Program-made: the position numbers and the translations under genes | The notes under the pieces: model-generated | Told to the model about the DNA's origin: nothing | The model's input: only the letters and a program-made list of their open reading frames with translations | Database searches by the model: none | NCBI RefSeq assembly: GCF_023343835.1 | Contig: NC_064435.1 | Span: forward strand, 67,652,134 to 67,716,133 | Reading direction: 5' to 3' | Source: Lagopus muta | Lineage: Eukaryota; Chordata; Aves; Galliformes; Phasianidae | DNA: 64,000 nt | Part shown: in pieces, positions 25,461 to 37,100 of the stretch | Position numbering within the stretch: position 1 is the stretch's first letter | Layout: each line of letters opens with the position of its first letter

Positions 25461-25725
25461 CATAGACTCTTAGAATCCTCAGAGTTGGAAGGGATCTTTC
25501 TAAATGTCTTATAGTCCAACTCCTCTGCAATAAACAGGGACATCCACAGCAGGATCAGGGTACTCAGAGCCTCATATAGCCTGGCCTTCAGTGTCTCCAG
25601 AAATGGGGCTTCCAACACAATCTCTGGGCAACCTGTTCCAGTACCTTATTACCCTCACTATAAAAGACTTTTTTTTTTTTTTTTTTTTTAAATATCCAAC
25701 CTAAATCTACCCTCTTTAAGTCTGA
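25461..25725 (-). mobile_element. CR1 LINE 3'-end fragment, minus strand
   Basis: The plus strand shows the reverse complement of a CR1 3' end in the expected order: CATAGACTCTTAGAATCCTC (worn terminal octamers), AGAGTTGGAAGGGATCTTTC, TAGTCCAACTCCTCTGCAAT, a CAGCCTGG-like block at about 25577, TCTGGGCAACCTGTTCCAGT and CCTCACTATAAAAGACTT, then AACCTAAATCTACCCTC. An uninterrupted T21 run (25669-25689) sits where the consensus has only a short T/C stretch, so a homopolymer has expanded inside the element. It is 5'-truncated with no coding function. Confidence 0.92.
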
Positions 25726-26352
25726 AATGTGAATATATTTACTGAAAATTGCTTTAGGAAAAGACCTGAAACGGCTCCCTTTATACAAGGGGAAAAATAA
25801 GGCAGGTAAATTCCTCTCCAAGGTTATGTACAGACATACACATAAATGGAATGATTAAATAAATATCTAATCCATAAATTTCACCACTGATTTTACTATT
25901 GCTTTCTTATGCAGTTTTTTGAACATTTTGTTGGATGGGAAACAACAGAAGAAACAAATCCCTTCTGTTGTTTCTTCAGAGCATTTTTGGTCTCAAGACT
26001 GGAACAATCTAAAACTAGAGGTCCATCCTGCTGCAGAACTCTTTTCTTGGTATTCATGTCCTAACACTTCGAAGGATATATTCCATCAGAGTTAGAAGTG
26101 ACTAATGGATTCTAATTTCAACAGCACTGATAGTTTGATTTATACCTTGTTGTCATATAGCAATTAAAGCAACATAACCAAAGAACTATTTATTGGAGAC
26201 AGTTCCGGTTTTACATGAAAAGTGTTTTGTGAGCCTTAGCTTATTACAAAGGGATTCTGCTTCTTGGAAGAATAAATGCACGTGCATGGATTTTTGGTGA
26301 ACACTCTTCTTAGATGTTTCACTGCAGCAGTGAATAATACTTTCACAAGTGA
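25726..26352. other. Unique sequence with a perfect hairpin
   Basis: Short unique stretch between two CR1 fragments. It contains the 13-bp inverted repeat at 25939-25974 and no gene. Confidence 0.5.
25939..25974. repeat. Perfect inverted repeat, 13-bp arms, 10-nt loop
   Basis: GAAACAACAGAAG (25939-25951) and CTTCTGTTGTTTC (25962-25974) are exact reverse complements around a 10-nt loop. It is not part of either neighbouring CR1. The stem is too short for a canonical microRNA precursor unless it extends with mismatches, which is not evident. Confidence 0.9.
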
Positions 26353-26480
26353 TTCATAGAATTACTTAGGCTGGAAAAGACCCATAATATAATCAAATCA
26401 AACACTACCACTTAATCATGTCCATAAAAGTAGACAAGTGCCTCTGCTGAAAGAGTTGGTTTCTAAGCACACCACATAGT
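26353..26480 (-). mobile_element. CR1 LINE 3'-end fragment, minus strand, decayed
   Basis: TTCATAGAATTACTTAGGCTGGAAAAGACC at the left, followed by an AACACTACCACTTAATCATG block and a CTAAGCACACCACAT block, follows the reverse complement of a CR1 subfamily tail. It belongs to a different subfamily from the copy at 25461 because the body sequence differs. Substitutions and small indels are frequent, indicating an old insertion; the right limit is approximate. Confidence 0.8.
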
Positions 26481-29400
26481 AGCTCATGCTTTTAGGTATG
26501 GAATTACCTGGAATACTGTTAAGGCTTGGAATTACTCCCTTCTTCAGAACATCCCTTAAATCTGTGCTAGCGCTTACCAGATGCAGTGAGAATTTGTAGG
26601 AACTTTGCAGTTCTGTAATCTTTGTTCAACTATGACTTCTTTTGAGGCTACTAATGAGATGATGAGAAAGATACAGACTTTGTGCCTACTTGGTCTATTG
26701 ATTCTTGAGCTGTCTCTAGCATCTACACTGGCACTCAGTTCTTCTCAAAATGGTCTACTTTTTGCTCTACCATGAAAGTTTATTTTAAACCCTGTTTTCT
26801 TACAGCACTTCTGTGTTATAGCTTTTTTCTGTGATTTTCAGCATCTAGGTGAAATCATAAGGTATGAAAGGTGATCCACTGTTTTTTTTTCCACATGTAC
26901 TCACTCCAGCCACTAGATCTTTGAAGCATTAGATACTAGGATAGAGAGTAGAACTACTTGGCATGCATTTCACAAGCCCATACACCACCAAAGAGAGAAA
27001 ATATATACATGCCAGAGCTCACTCCAAGGCTCATCCTCTTCCAGCTGGGCTTGTAAACAGATTACAGATTCCTTGAATAAATATTGTTGAGAAAATCTGT
27101 GAACCAAATGTCCAAATAACCTGAGGCTTAGTTTGACCAATGACCAAATAGAAGTTCTGAAGCTCTGTTCTCAGCTGAAAAATGACATGAAACAATTTTC
27201 CTGTGGTGTTTGCCACCTGTGAGCCTAGAATAAACAACTCCTGTTAATTCCACTGACTGAGATAAAGTAAGATCAGATTTATTAATGTAGTTCCTAAGAA
27301 AACAGCTGAGGAAAACAGTTGGCAACCGACTGCAATGCCCAAAAAGAAGCTGTGACAACTTTTTCTAAATAAATCAATCACTAATCAGTTGCTGAAGTAA
27401 GACGGTAAAGAACTTGCTTTTGTGGATATGCTCTACCAGTGAAAACTACGTTCTAAGGGCTCCTTTATGATTCCCCGTTACTAATCTTCTGAAATAAGAT
27501 ACACTCTACAAACCTTGATCCTGTGACAGAGTCTTGCTGAAAGATTATTTCTGAACAGTAGCTCAGGATAAAACCGATTTTACATCCCATTGTCACAGAG
27601 AAAAAATCCTAAACCAAATAACTAAATAGGATTCCAAACGAAAAAGGTGAAAATGAAGAGTGAAAAAGGATACATGTGAAATTTAAGTCTTGTTAATTAA
27701 TGGACCTTGATTTATTCCGCTTTGGGAGCAAAAATGAATTGATTAGCAACAGAGATTATTCTTTAATTTAGGCTTGTTGGGAGAGGAATAGCATACAGAT
27801 TGAATGCACATACTACCTCAAAAAAACCTAAAAATAGGACTAGTGAAAGCAGAAAAGAAAATTCACTGCTCAGTGGTTGGACGCATGTAGATGTACTTTA
27901 AAGATAAACATTATCTGTGCTTCAAGAATGGTCATTACTTTGCAAAGCTGAGCTTCAGTTTTGTTCTTAGAGAATTGTTTTTATTTTCCAAATTAAAACT
28001 CTAGAATGATAAAATGTATTTTCTTCTTGGATTTCCAAGTACTGAAACTTCCCACTGTCATACAAAATACTCTTTTCTACAACCTGATATCAGTCTAAGT
28101 TAACAATTACATGCCATAGTGACTCACTTACTTGAGGGCAGGATGGTAGATAATGGTGAACCCAACGCTTGCTACAGTATCCTGTGTTTCATGCCTCAAG
28201 TCATTGCTGAGGGAACAGCACTTTTATCCTTGCTGCCTTTTGGCAAAGCAACAATTATATACTTGTATATACTTGGCATTACACTTGAAAAAAACAAATG
28301 GTTTTGTTGAGCCAAGAAGTATTATGTCCTTTGGATGACATTATTATCTAATGATAATGTCAAGTCAAGGTAGAGGTTGCAGTGTCTACTCTTTACATGT
28401 GTTCAGAGTTCATTTAGCCTACTTAGAAGTGATTTTTTTTATTCCTGCACAGCTCATACCTAGATAGATCAGTGTTACTATCTTGCTCATCTGTAATGCA
28501 GTTATTACCCTAAAGAAGATTATCACAACTTTTTTCAAGCTAACACAGTGCAGCATTCTTGGCAGTGAAGAATGCTCAGGTTTCATTGTTTGGGTATTTC
28601 AATCAACTTGCATTCTTTTAAGTTTTTTTTTTTCCCCCCCTGTATCACCATTCAGATTTTATGATGTCCTCAGACTAAAATTTGCTACTGCACTGATTAG
28701 CAATAATGCTAATGTCCTTCAACAAACAGAGACTAAGAGTCTTAGATCAGAGATCAATTTGTTCTTTTGCTGCTAAACAGGAATTTATCACAAAGATACA
28801 CCATTCCAGATTCTCTCACATCAATCCTCAAGGTCAAAAATGAGAGAGGGAGTTTGCTTAATTGCTGCTCAGCTTCTCTAGCATTATGCAAAAGCACTGA
28901 ATTGTCCATAACCAACAATTTGGTGATGTTTGCGTATGAGAAAAAGTTATTCTGGGAAATCAGATTATGAATGTTTTTGATACCAAGGTCCCCAGGAAGT
29001 GTCAGTGTTAAAATCGCAGAGCAGTGAACTGAGTTTGACGTGCAATATTTTCTATTCTATCTTTTCCTGGCAGATGAGCCCTTTCCCTGTTTACTAAGAA
29101 ATGTCAATATCTGCAGCACTCTTTTCTGCATGTGTTATGAACATCTCCCTATAATGTGACATTCATGTTCTCTCTGAGAAAGAAAAAACAATAACCCATG
29201 CAATTTTAAGGACAAGCATAAGTGTCAATCACACAGGAATTTGCCAAATAGCTTTACATCCTGGAAACTTTTAATGACAGAAAGGAAGAGGAATCACTGA
29301 GAGCTGCTCTCTGCAGACTGAGTGTATTATATTCATTCAAGTAAGCGCAGTAAGGTTTTCTTTTCAGTGCCTATACCCATGGTATACCCAGGAGCAGCTG

Positions 29401-31626
29401 GGGAAAACCTGGGCACCTGGAGTTGCACATATAATGAAAATATATTGTGCTCCTTCCTGAAGCAACAAGCATTCAGTTTATCCTGTGCCGATTTATACAG
29501 CAAAATGGATTGGTCTAGTTTTAAAAATATTGTCAAACCACTGTTGCAAGTTTTGTATATTCTGTCCAGAAAACTGCCAGAAAAGTGTATTTGAACTGTT
29601 CAGTGGAGGTTCTGTCTGTGCTTGACACAAGCAAAAATGAGAAGATCACAACAAGAAAAAAGATGAGACCAGCTACAGCTATCTTCTCCTGCTGCTATTA
29701 TTCAAGAATTATGCTGGCCATATAACAACATAAAGAGCAGAGCAGAAGATAAAAATAGTGGTCATTATATTTGCAAACTGTGAACTACATGCTTTCCCAT
29801 TCCTTTTTAGCACATACTCACAAAGGTTTACTCTTTTCCCAAGAACAGTGAAATAACACCCATTTCAATCAGGGCATACAAAATAAGAGAAAATAAGATA
29901 TTTAATGCAGAGGACCACTTAAAAAAAAAAAAAAAGTACTGCTCCAGGTTTTGAACACAGTAATGAAGGAGATAAAGCAGAAGATACAATTTAATACAAT
30001 TTTCCCCTCTCTACACCACCACACTCTCATGTAAAAGAAACAGTATTTCCTGTTTTGTGTGGTTTTGTGTTCCTTCTAAGGGTGCCCGGACAGGTAATCC
30101 CTGCATCTCTACTGTCCAGCTACTCATTTGGCTTTGAAGCAACTGTATGTTTCTGTACAATAACACTGTGTTTATTTGTCAAAGATTTTTGTTCCTTCAG
30201 CTACCACTTGTCAGGAATACAACAGATTTATTTTTCAGTGTTCAGAAGCCACTGGGTTAACAAAAAGTAAAAAGAAATTATAACTTTTTGGGTAAACAAA
30301 CTGTCCATCTCCAAGTCCTTAATGATGACACATTTCCTCCTTTCTGTGTGTGTGTACTGTGCTTAAGTGTCCATAGATTTTCTCCAGACTATTAGATCAA
30401 GTAAAAGTCAAAGTTAACAGAAATCATTACCCTTGATATAAGTGACCTTAGTACTATTTCAGAAATGTGTGCAATACCTGTCTCCTTGGTCTTAAGTTAT
30501 AGCTTTTTTTTGGCAGAACTTTGTTTGCTCTTGATGTAATCTATGGCAAAGTGGTTCAGATGACTGTAGACCATGGCCCAGTTTTGTATGGCACGGTTAT
30601 GTGACCGTGACTCAGCTTTATGGAAACACTGTCATTCAGCTGATATAGCATAAAGACAAGATGAGAAAAGTGAAAATGAAAACAGAATGGGAAACGTTGG
30701 AACAGTAGTAGTAACTCAGAGACTCAGAAAAAACAAAAAGGCTTAAGACACTGAAAAGAAGCAGTGAGTCGAAAAAACAGTAACTCACTCAGAAAGATCG
30801 AGGATCAGCCCATTCAGAGGACCAAGGCAGGTTTGACACTTTTGCTTCTGAATAATGATTGCCTTAGCAGCAGAGATTCATTCATTCTTGTGCATACTCA
30901 TGCTTAGTCTGATGCTCGTTATTCCCATCTACTTGTTGTGTGTGTTTAGCCAGTAAATAATTACTATATACTCACAAACTGTGCACAGAACTGCTGTGGT
31001 ACAAGTATGGAGCTTCTGTATAAGGTAAAAGATGCCCAAATGTAAAAAAGTCTAACAAATGAAGTGTTACATTTGCTTAAGAATAACTTGAATGTTCGAT
31101 GTATGTAGTGACATACCTAGAAAAAGTACTGTGACTTCCAGAATAAAAAAAATGACTTTTATGATTCTAATGAATAGTAACAACATGGGAGCATTAATGT
31201 CATACACAATGCACATATTAATATACATTATAGGCCTTACTCTCTAAGCACTTAAGTATTTGTACCAATACATAATAACCATGCCTTGTAAGAATTTAAT
31301 TGGTGTGTAACTATTTCATAAAGAAGACCTATAGCATTCAAAATATAAGTGGGAAAGAAACTATAAAACTGTATCATGAGTTACATAAGACTAGAATTCT
31401 ACCAGACATAGGTCTGGAACTTGCAAATATTAACAATGAATGCCATTTCAGGGAGCTTCACACCAATTTCCCATTCCAACAAGAATTCATGAAGATGTAA
31501 ATTGATTCACTCAAAGTTTGGTTTGCTTTCCAAGCACGTTTGAAAAAGACAGATACAAAAATAAATACACAGCAATTGGGTGCAGCTGTTTTATATCCTT
31601 CAGGAACTCTTGGGATGTGGGTGGTC
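26481..31626. other. Unique AT-rich sequence, no gene
   Basis: No supported gene. Short frames occur on both strands (for example 28483-28776 plus and 29322-29594 plus) without recognisable domains. An A15 run lies near 29920-29935. The stretch around 27690-27800 is non-repetitive and rich in ATTA/TTAAT-type sites (see findings). Confidence 0.45.
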
Positions 31627-31740
31627 TGTGGTAGTGGGTCGATCCTGACCAGCTGAGTACCCACAAGCTGCTTGTCCTCTCCTTGTCTACCTAAGCAGAA
31701 TTGAGAGAACTGGAATAGCAAAAGCTACTCTTGGTTCTTT
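31627..31740 (-). mobile_element. Second fragment of the avian LTR class, minus strand
   Basis: The plus strand begins TGTGGTAGTGGGTCGATCCT and continues GACCAGCTGAGTACCCACAA, then GCTGCTTGTCCTCTCCTTGT. This parallels the end of the LTR repeat seen at 24408 (GGTTGGCCTTGGCAGCAG, then CAGGTGCTCACC) and is closer to the typical avian form TGTGGTGGGTTGACC at its edge. The TG/CA terminus is therefore probably preserved at 31627. Homology fades after about 31740, so the rest of the element is deleted or too diverged to follow. Confidence 0.55.
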
Positions 31741-34049
31741 TCATTTTATTTTTTTTTCCTCTATCTGGACTTTTCTGATCACAGTCTGTAGCAGCCTGAA
31801 ATCCTAGAGCAATGGACACAACCTGGGTAAAAGTTATTTGGATTAAGTCCAAGATGTTCTGATGCACTGCATGTATTGTATGTACAGCGTAGACTACTGC
31901 TGTGCACACAAAGAGCAAGATAAGACTACCTTACTGTTGATTATATATAAGCATCTTTTTGTTCTTGTACATTGCCTGGTAGAAGGGTAGAATCCCAAGC
32001 CAAGCACGACAGACTTCCTCCCAATTTTATTTTTCAAAATCTGATAAAATTCACATAGTATTGCAATTCTGTTTGTTAATGGTGGGGGAAAAAAACAACA
32101 AAAATGGCTAGTTTTCAAATACATCTACATTATGTTCCTTTTTCAGATATGTCAAATTTTCTTTTGTAAAAGCAGGCTTGAAACTACATCACATCTGAAT
32201 ATTTAGGTAAACTATGAACAGAATACCCATTAAAAAAAGCCTTCAGTAATTATTTAAATTGAGCATAAACAGAGGACAGCTAAGGTTTTCCACTAGTCTG
32301 TTAGAATGTAACCTTTTCTTTCCTGCTTATTTCATAAGTCTCAGTGCACTAGCAGCTTTGGAACTACTAACACTTAAAAATATAATTAATATGAATTATA
32401 TGGCTATTACTCAAAGAAAAAGAAAAAAATGCACCCTATCCAGTATCCTATTGTGGGCCTCCAGAGCTTTACTGAAAATCTAAGACTTCTTTGATACTGT
32501 CAGATCAAAATCTTTTCATCTCATGTATAGTAACATTCAAAAAAAATTTTTTATTATTTAAACAAAAGCATAAACTGTTCAGCAGCACTGATCTAAAATT
32601 GATATCCTGGATTAGGTCAAATTCTGCTTGATTTTTTCTGAAGAATATAAGTGGCCAATCTTTCTAGACTGAGAAATTGTAAATTGACTAAGTGAAAAAA
32701 ATTGAGGCAATCCTTTTTTCATGAAGAAATGGAAAAACAATGGGAAAAAGTACTATTCCCATTCAGACAGAAAGATGGTAAATGTCAAGACCCAAAACTG
32801 CAAGACACAGTAACTCTAGATACATGCTTACATTCATACTTTTCTATTTGAAAAAAAAAAAAAAATGCCAACTGTGATGAGGATGTACAATTCCCTCCCT
32901 AAAATGTAATGCAAATAGTTGTTAACTGATTTTGCTGCAGAAGGTATCTTTAACTGAAGTATATTTTTGAATATCACCTAAATATGAAGATATTCCTGAC
33001 ACACTGGGAACAGAAGGATGCAAAGGCTGTAAGTGATATGTTACAATACAGTGAAATATCATACACAGTGGATGGTAGCCCTGGGTAATTTATTTTGACT
33101 GAACTGTACCCCTGCAACAAAGGCCAGAATAATAACTAGCTGAAGCACAAGACACACTTGTGTAAGAATATAAAATGATAAATGTATTTCCTGAAGTCAG
33201 TCATAAATTATCATTAACTGCCCATTGCATTCCTTCCATATTTGTGTCTGGATTCATGTTTGGCACACAATTAGTCCAGCACTACTAACAGAAACAATCT
33301 GTAATGACTTCACAGCACATCTGGACTTAAGATACAGAATACACTGTCCACACTGACTTCAGGTCATTTAAGTATAGAGATTCATGTAGTTTATTGATAT
33401 TTCACAAGCTTACTATTACACTTTCAGTATCTGAATCAATTAGGCATCCATATACTGGCAAATAGTATGAGACCTATTCACTTAATTTTCCTCACTGCTC
33501 TTCAGCAAGGAAATGACTCAAATCCTGTTTTCATTCAAAATACAAGGAAAACTCTCACTGACAGAATATGAAACTAAATCCTGGTCTCGTTAAAAAAAAA
33601 AAATAATTCATTTAAGAGCTCTATAGCTAGCAATGATGTGCTTTCATATTGCTCCTTCTAGGACATGGGAAAGGAATTTGCATGGATCTATTTTATTTAA
33701 ATTTACTTTCTTCCAGTTTCATTCCAAATCTGGAAAGCTCTTGTTAAGAAATTCCAAAGGAAGAATGAACCATGTGTTCTGATAAAATTCCTTTCAGTGG
33801 ATCACAAATATAATCTCTCCTAAAGCATGATATGCCCAAAGAGATTTCCATCATAAGACACTTCCATAACCAAGACGGACTGATTACTATTGTCAATACC
33901 TTAAGGGCTTCTCAGAGCTTTTTCTGCTGTTGCTCACTGTACTGTGTTCTTTATGTATTTTTAGAAGGTAGCTCTCCTTTTTATTGCAACAAGATTTTCT
34001 TAGACCATTAAGAGCAACAGAGCACCTAATAAAATGCACACATGCTTTT
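31741..34049. other. Unique AT-rich sequence, no gene
   Basis: No gene or recognised repeat could be supported. There is an A14 run near 32850-32864 and an A11 run near 33594. Overlapping short minus-strand frames at 31691-31918 and 31894-32124 have no family resemblance. Confidence 0.45.
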
Positions 34050-34184
34050 GCTACCATCCAGGCAAGACTGGACAGGGCTCTGAGCAACGTGATCTAGCTG
34101 TAGGTGTCCCTATTCATGGCAGGGGAGTCAGAGGAAATGACCTTTACGGGTCCTTCTAACTCAAGTGGCTCTATGATTCTATGA
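34050..34184 (+). mobile_element. CR1 LINE 3'-end fragment
   Basis: AGGCAAGACTGGACAGGGCT, then CTGAGCAACGTGATCTAGCT, GTGTCCCTATTCATGGCAGG and finally GGCTCTATGATTCTATGAC at 34166-34184 match the tail of a CR1 subfamily, including the terminal ATTCTATG repeat. Only about 135 bp remain. It matches the subfamily with CTGAGCAACCTGATCTAG rather than the CTGGGCAGCCTGGTCTAG form at 3602-4205. Confidence 0.92.
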
Positions 34185-37100
34185 CGAAATAGATAAGGAT
34201 GTTTGAACCTCGTTATGAACTCTCATCATGTCATTTAAAGCAGTCTAATGGTTTAGCATGGTGATATATAATTAATCAAAGCTGCACTTTCATCAGCTGG
34301 TAACAGTACCATTGAAATAACAATTTTTTAAAAACTCAATAAAAGTAAAACTCTAGCCAAGATCAGTGAAATCAGTTTTAGTCATGCCCATACTAATTTT
34401 ATTCCCCATTTGGCCTTATTTTTCAGTGACAAAATATACTGCCTCTTTTGAATGGATAAGAGGATGGGGTGAACTTGTGACAAGACTTGAAAAGGCATAA
34501 AACCATTTTCAAGGTCTCCCTCAACTCATAAAGTAGACAAAAGTAAATTGCTTTCACATGGACTGTGAAGAAACACTTTATGAAGCAAATCCTTAGTGTT
34601 TTCATTAGTACTTTATGAAGAAGTCAGATATGAAAGGACTACATTCATACAAACAAACTTCATTTCTCAGATGTAAGAGGATTCAAGAATTGCATGTATG
34701 CTCAAGTGCACTGCATGTAGAAAATATCTGATGATGCAGATTTAGATCTTATTAAGTAATCTAGGGAAAGTAAGAACTTGAGAAGTTGAATGAAACATAG
34801 GCCTTTTTAAAGTTGTAAATATACAAAATGGACATTGTTCTGGGCATCTCTCCCAGAGAATTCTGAATAAACTCAAGCATTACTCTATTAACTTATCTTT
34901 ATAAAGGAAATTGCTCCAAAAATGTCAACACGTATTAAAGCATTGCTGAAACAGTATTACAATTTGTAATGATAGTATGACTATAGAATTATATCAGCAA
35001 CTGATAATAAAACATAGCAATGTTATTAAAGGATTACAAACCAGCCAAAGAAAAGCAAGCAAGCAACCAACCAAAATCTGATTACCTGCCTGTTGATTTT
35101 AAAATGCTGACAACAGGCAAAAGAAAGTAGAAATTGGAGAATACAAAACATGAGAAATTATCTCCTTCTCTGTCAAATATCTCATGCTCCTAGGTGCTAG
35201 AATTTCTAGACTGGGGAGCGAATGTTGCAGAACCACAGGAACGTGCAAGCAAAAAAAGCTATATTTTGTCAGAGATAGGCAAATCAAATAGTCCTCCAAC
35301 AGTGTCAAACACAAGATCAATGTTACCTAATGTAAGCCATTTACATGTCTTCAAGCTCATTCTTGAGTCTTGGTTAAGTACATCAGAATGTCAAGAGGCA
35401 GCATGTATGGCTTTACCTACATTCTTTCTGTACCTGCCTGCCTTCCCCCATGTGGGCTGATTTTGCAGCAACCAAGGCAGAGTAAACATAGATACAGCAT
35501 ATATTTATATTTAAATCATGTTCAGCACTATCCACAGCCACCTGATGTTTTTCCCTGAGAACATATCAAATGCTACACAAACAGGATGGATCAAATATAT
35601 TTTCTGACTATCCTTACTTTGATGGCGATTCTCTTGAAGGAAATGGGCACCTTCTGCAGAGTTGTGAAATCAGCGAGCAAAGCTGTTTATAAAATCCAGT
35701 TTGCAGATAGCCCTACAAGTGTATTGTGTAAATGCACTTGATTTTTTTTTTTTTTTTCATTTGTTTTGTTTTTAACAGCCTAAGTAAAAATAATCTTTCT
35801 CAGCAGGCTGCTTTTCCTTCCTTGTGGATGAGAAATAAAAAAGGATCTGAAGCTGTCAGGCAATGACAGTTTGAATGAAAGATTTCAAAGGAATAGGAAA
35901 GTGGAAAAATGTCTCAGGGACACAAAAAAAGTAAGAAGATGTTTAAGAAACAACTTCAAATTCATGCAAAATAAAAGCTCCTCCTGCCAAATGAGTGAAA
36001 CTTGTCAAGTCTACTAGATCTCTTAATTAACCAGAAACATGAAAGGAACCCCCTTTGAGGGATTCAAGCTCACAGGCATCATGGGTAGCTCTTTTTTTTT
36101 TTATTCTTTTGCAGAGAATATAAAATGAACAATGCATTTATTAAGCTCATTAAGCAGCCTGGAAGAGCTGAAAAAATCAGGGAAGAAATTATTCATGCTT
36201 AATGTGGAAATATTTTAACTGGAGAAAGGAAAGGGTTAAAAAAAAGTTTAAAAAAAAAAACATGTTTTTCTGATATTCTGGAGGTTATAGAGAGGACTTG
36301 AACTATGCAAAATCCAACCAATCCAATATTTATCATATTTTTGTAGAAACCCTTTTTAGGAAGCAGAAACCCAGGAAGAAATAGAACAAAATAAACATAA
36401 CAGTTCCACAGATGACTTATCTGAAATATATTTATTAAAGCAAGTATTGCTCTGGATCCTCTAGTCAGCAAAAAAATAAAGATTTGGAAGCACAGGGCTG
36501 ATATTCTAATAAAAAAATGTTCTTTTAAAATATTCTACAGAGAACAAAATTCCTCTTACAAGCAAGGCAATTGAACTATAAACAATTTCAGTGGGGCACT
36601 GCAGTGAGTAGAAAATATTTTTGTGATACTTGAAAAAACCATTCTCTTAGCTGAGCTAAAAAGAAGAAGGAATTTGCTATACAGGAGTGTGAAAGTTTTC
36701 ACTCCTATCTTAATATTGAAGGTCTATACACAGACCTTGGAATGTTTTGATGACACATAACTGATACGTACTTTTCTCACATTCCTGAAGTACAGCATAT
36801 TAAGTCATTGCAGAGCCATTAAAGTATATATGTTAGAAAATTTATCAGTGTTGATCTACTCCCTCTTGTTTCCAAACCAAAGAAGAGAACTTCGCTAGCC
36901 TGACAGAAGCAACATGCTTTTAATGAAGATAAAAAACACATTATGGGTACAAAGTCAGAAGAGAAAAAATTCTGTGTTTGAGTGGCCTTTTAACTTCTAG
37001 TCTAAAGCTCTGTTGATTACCCCCGCTGGATCCTGTGCAAAAATTATTTTCCTCTCTGTGAAAGGTACAACCTATCTACTTTGCAGCAGATAGAGAATGA

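Noticed and set aside
25199..25618. Longest open frame in the window, 139 codons on the minus strand
   Set aside because: It begins inside the minus-strand CR1 tail and runs on into unique flank; CR1 3' sequence explains its right part and no protein family is recognisable.
30601..30620. GTGACTCAGC as an AP-1/MAF enhancer site
   Set aside because: A single 9-10 bp match is expected by chance in a window of this size and nothing around it supports an enhancer.
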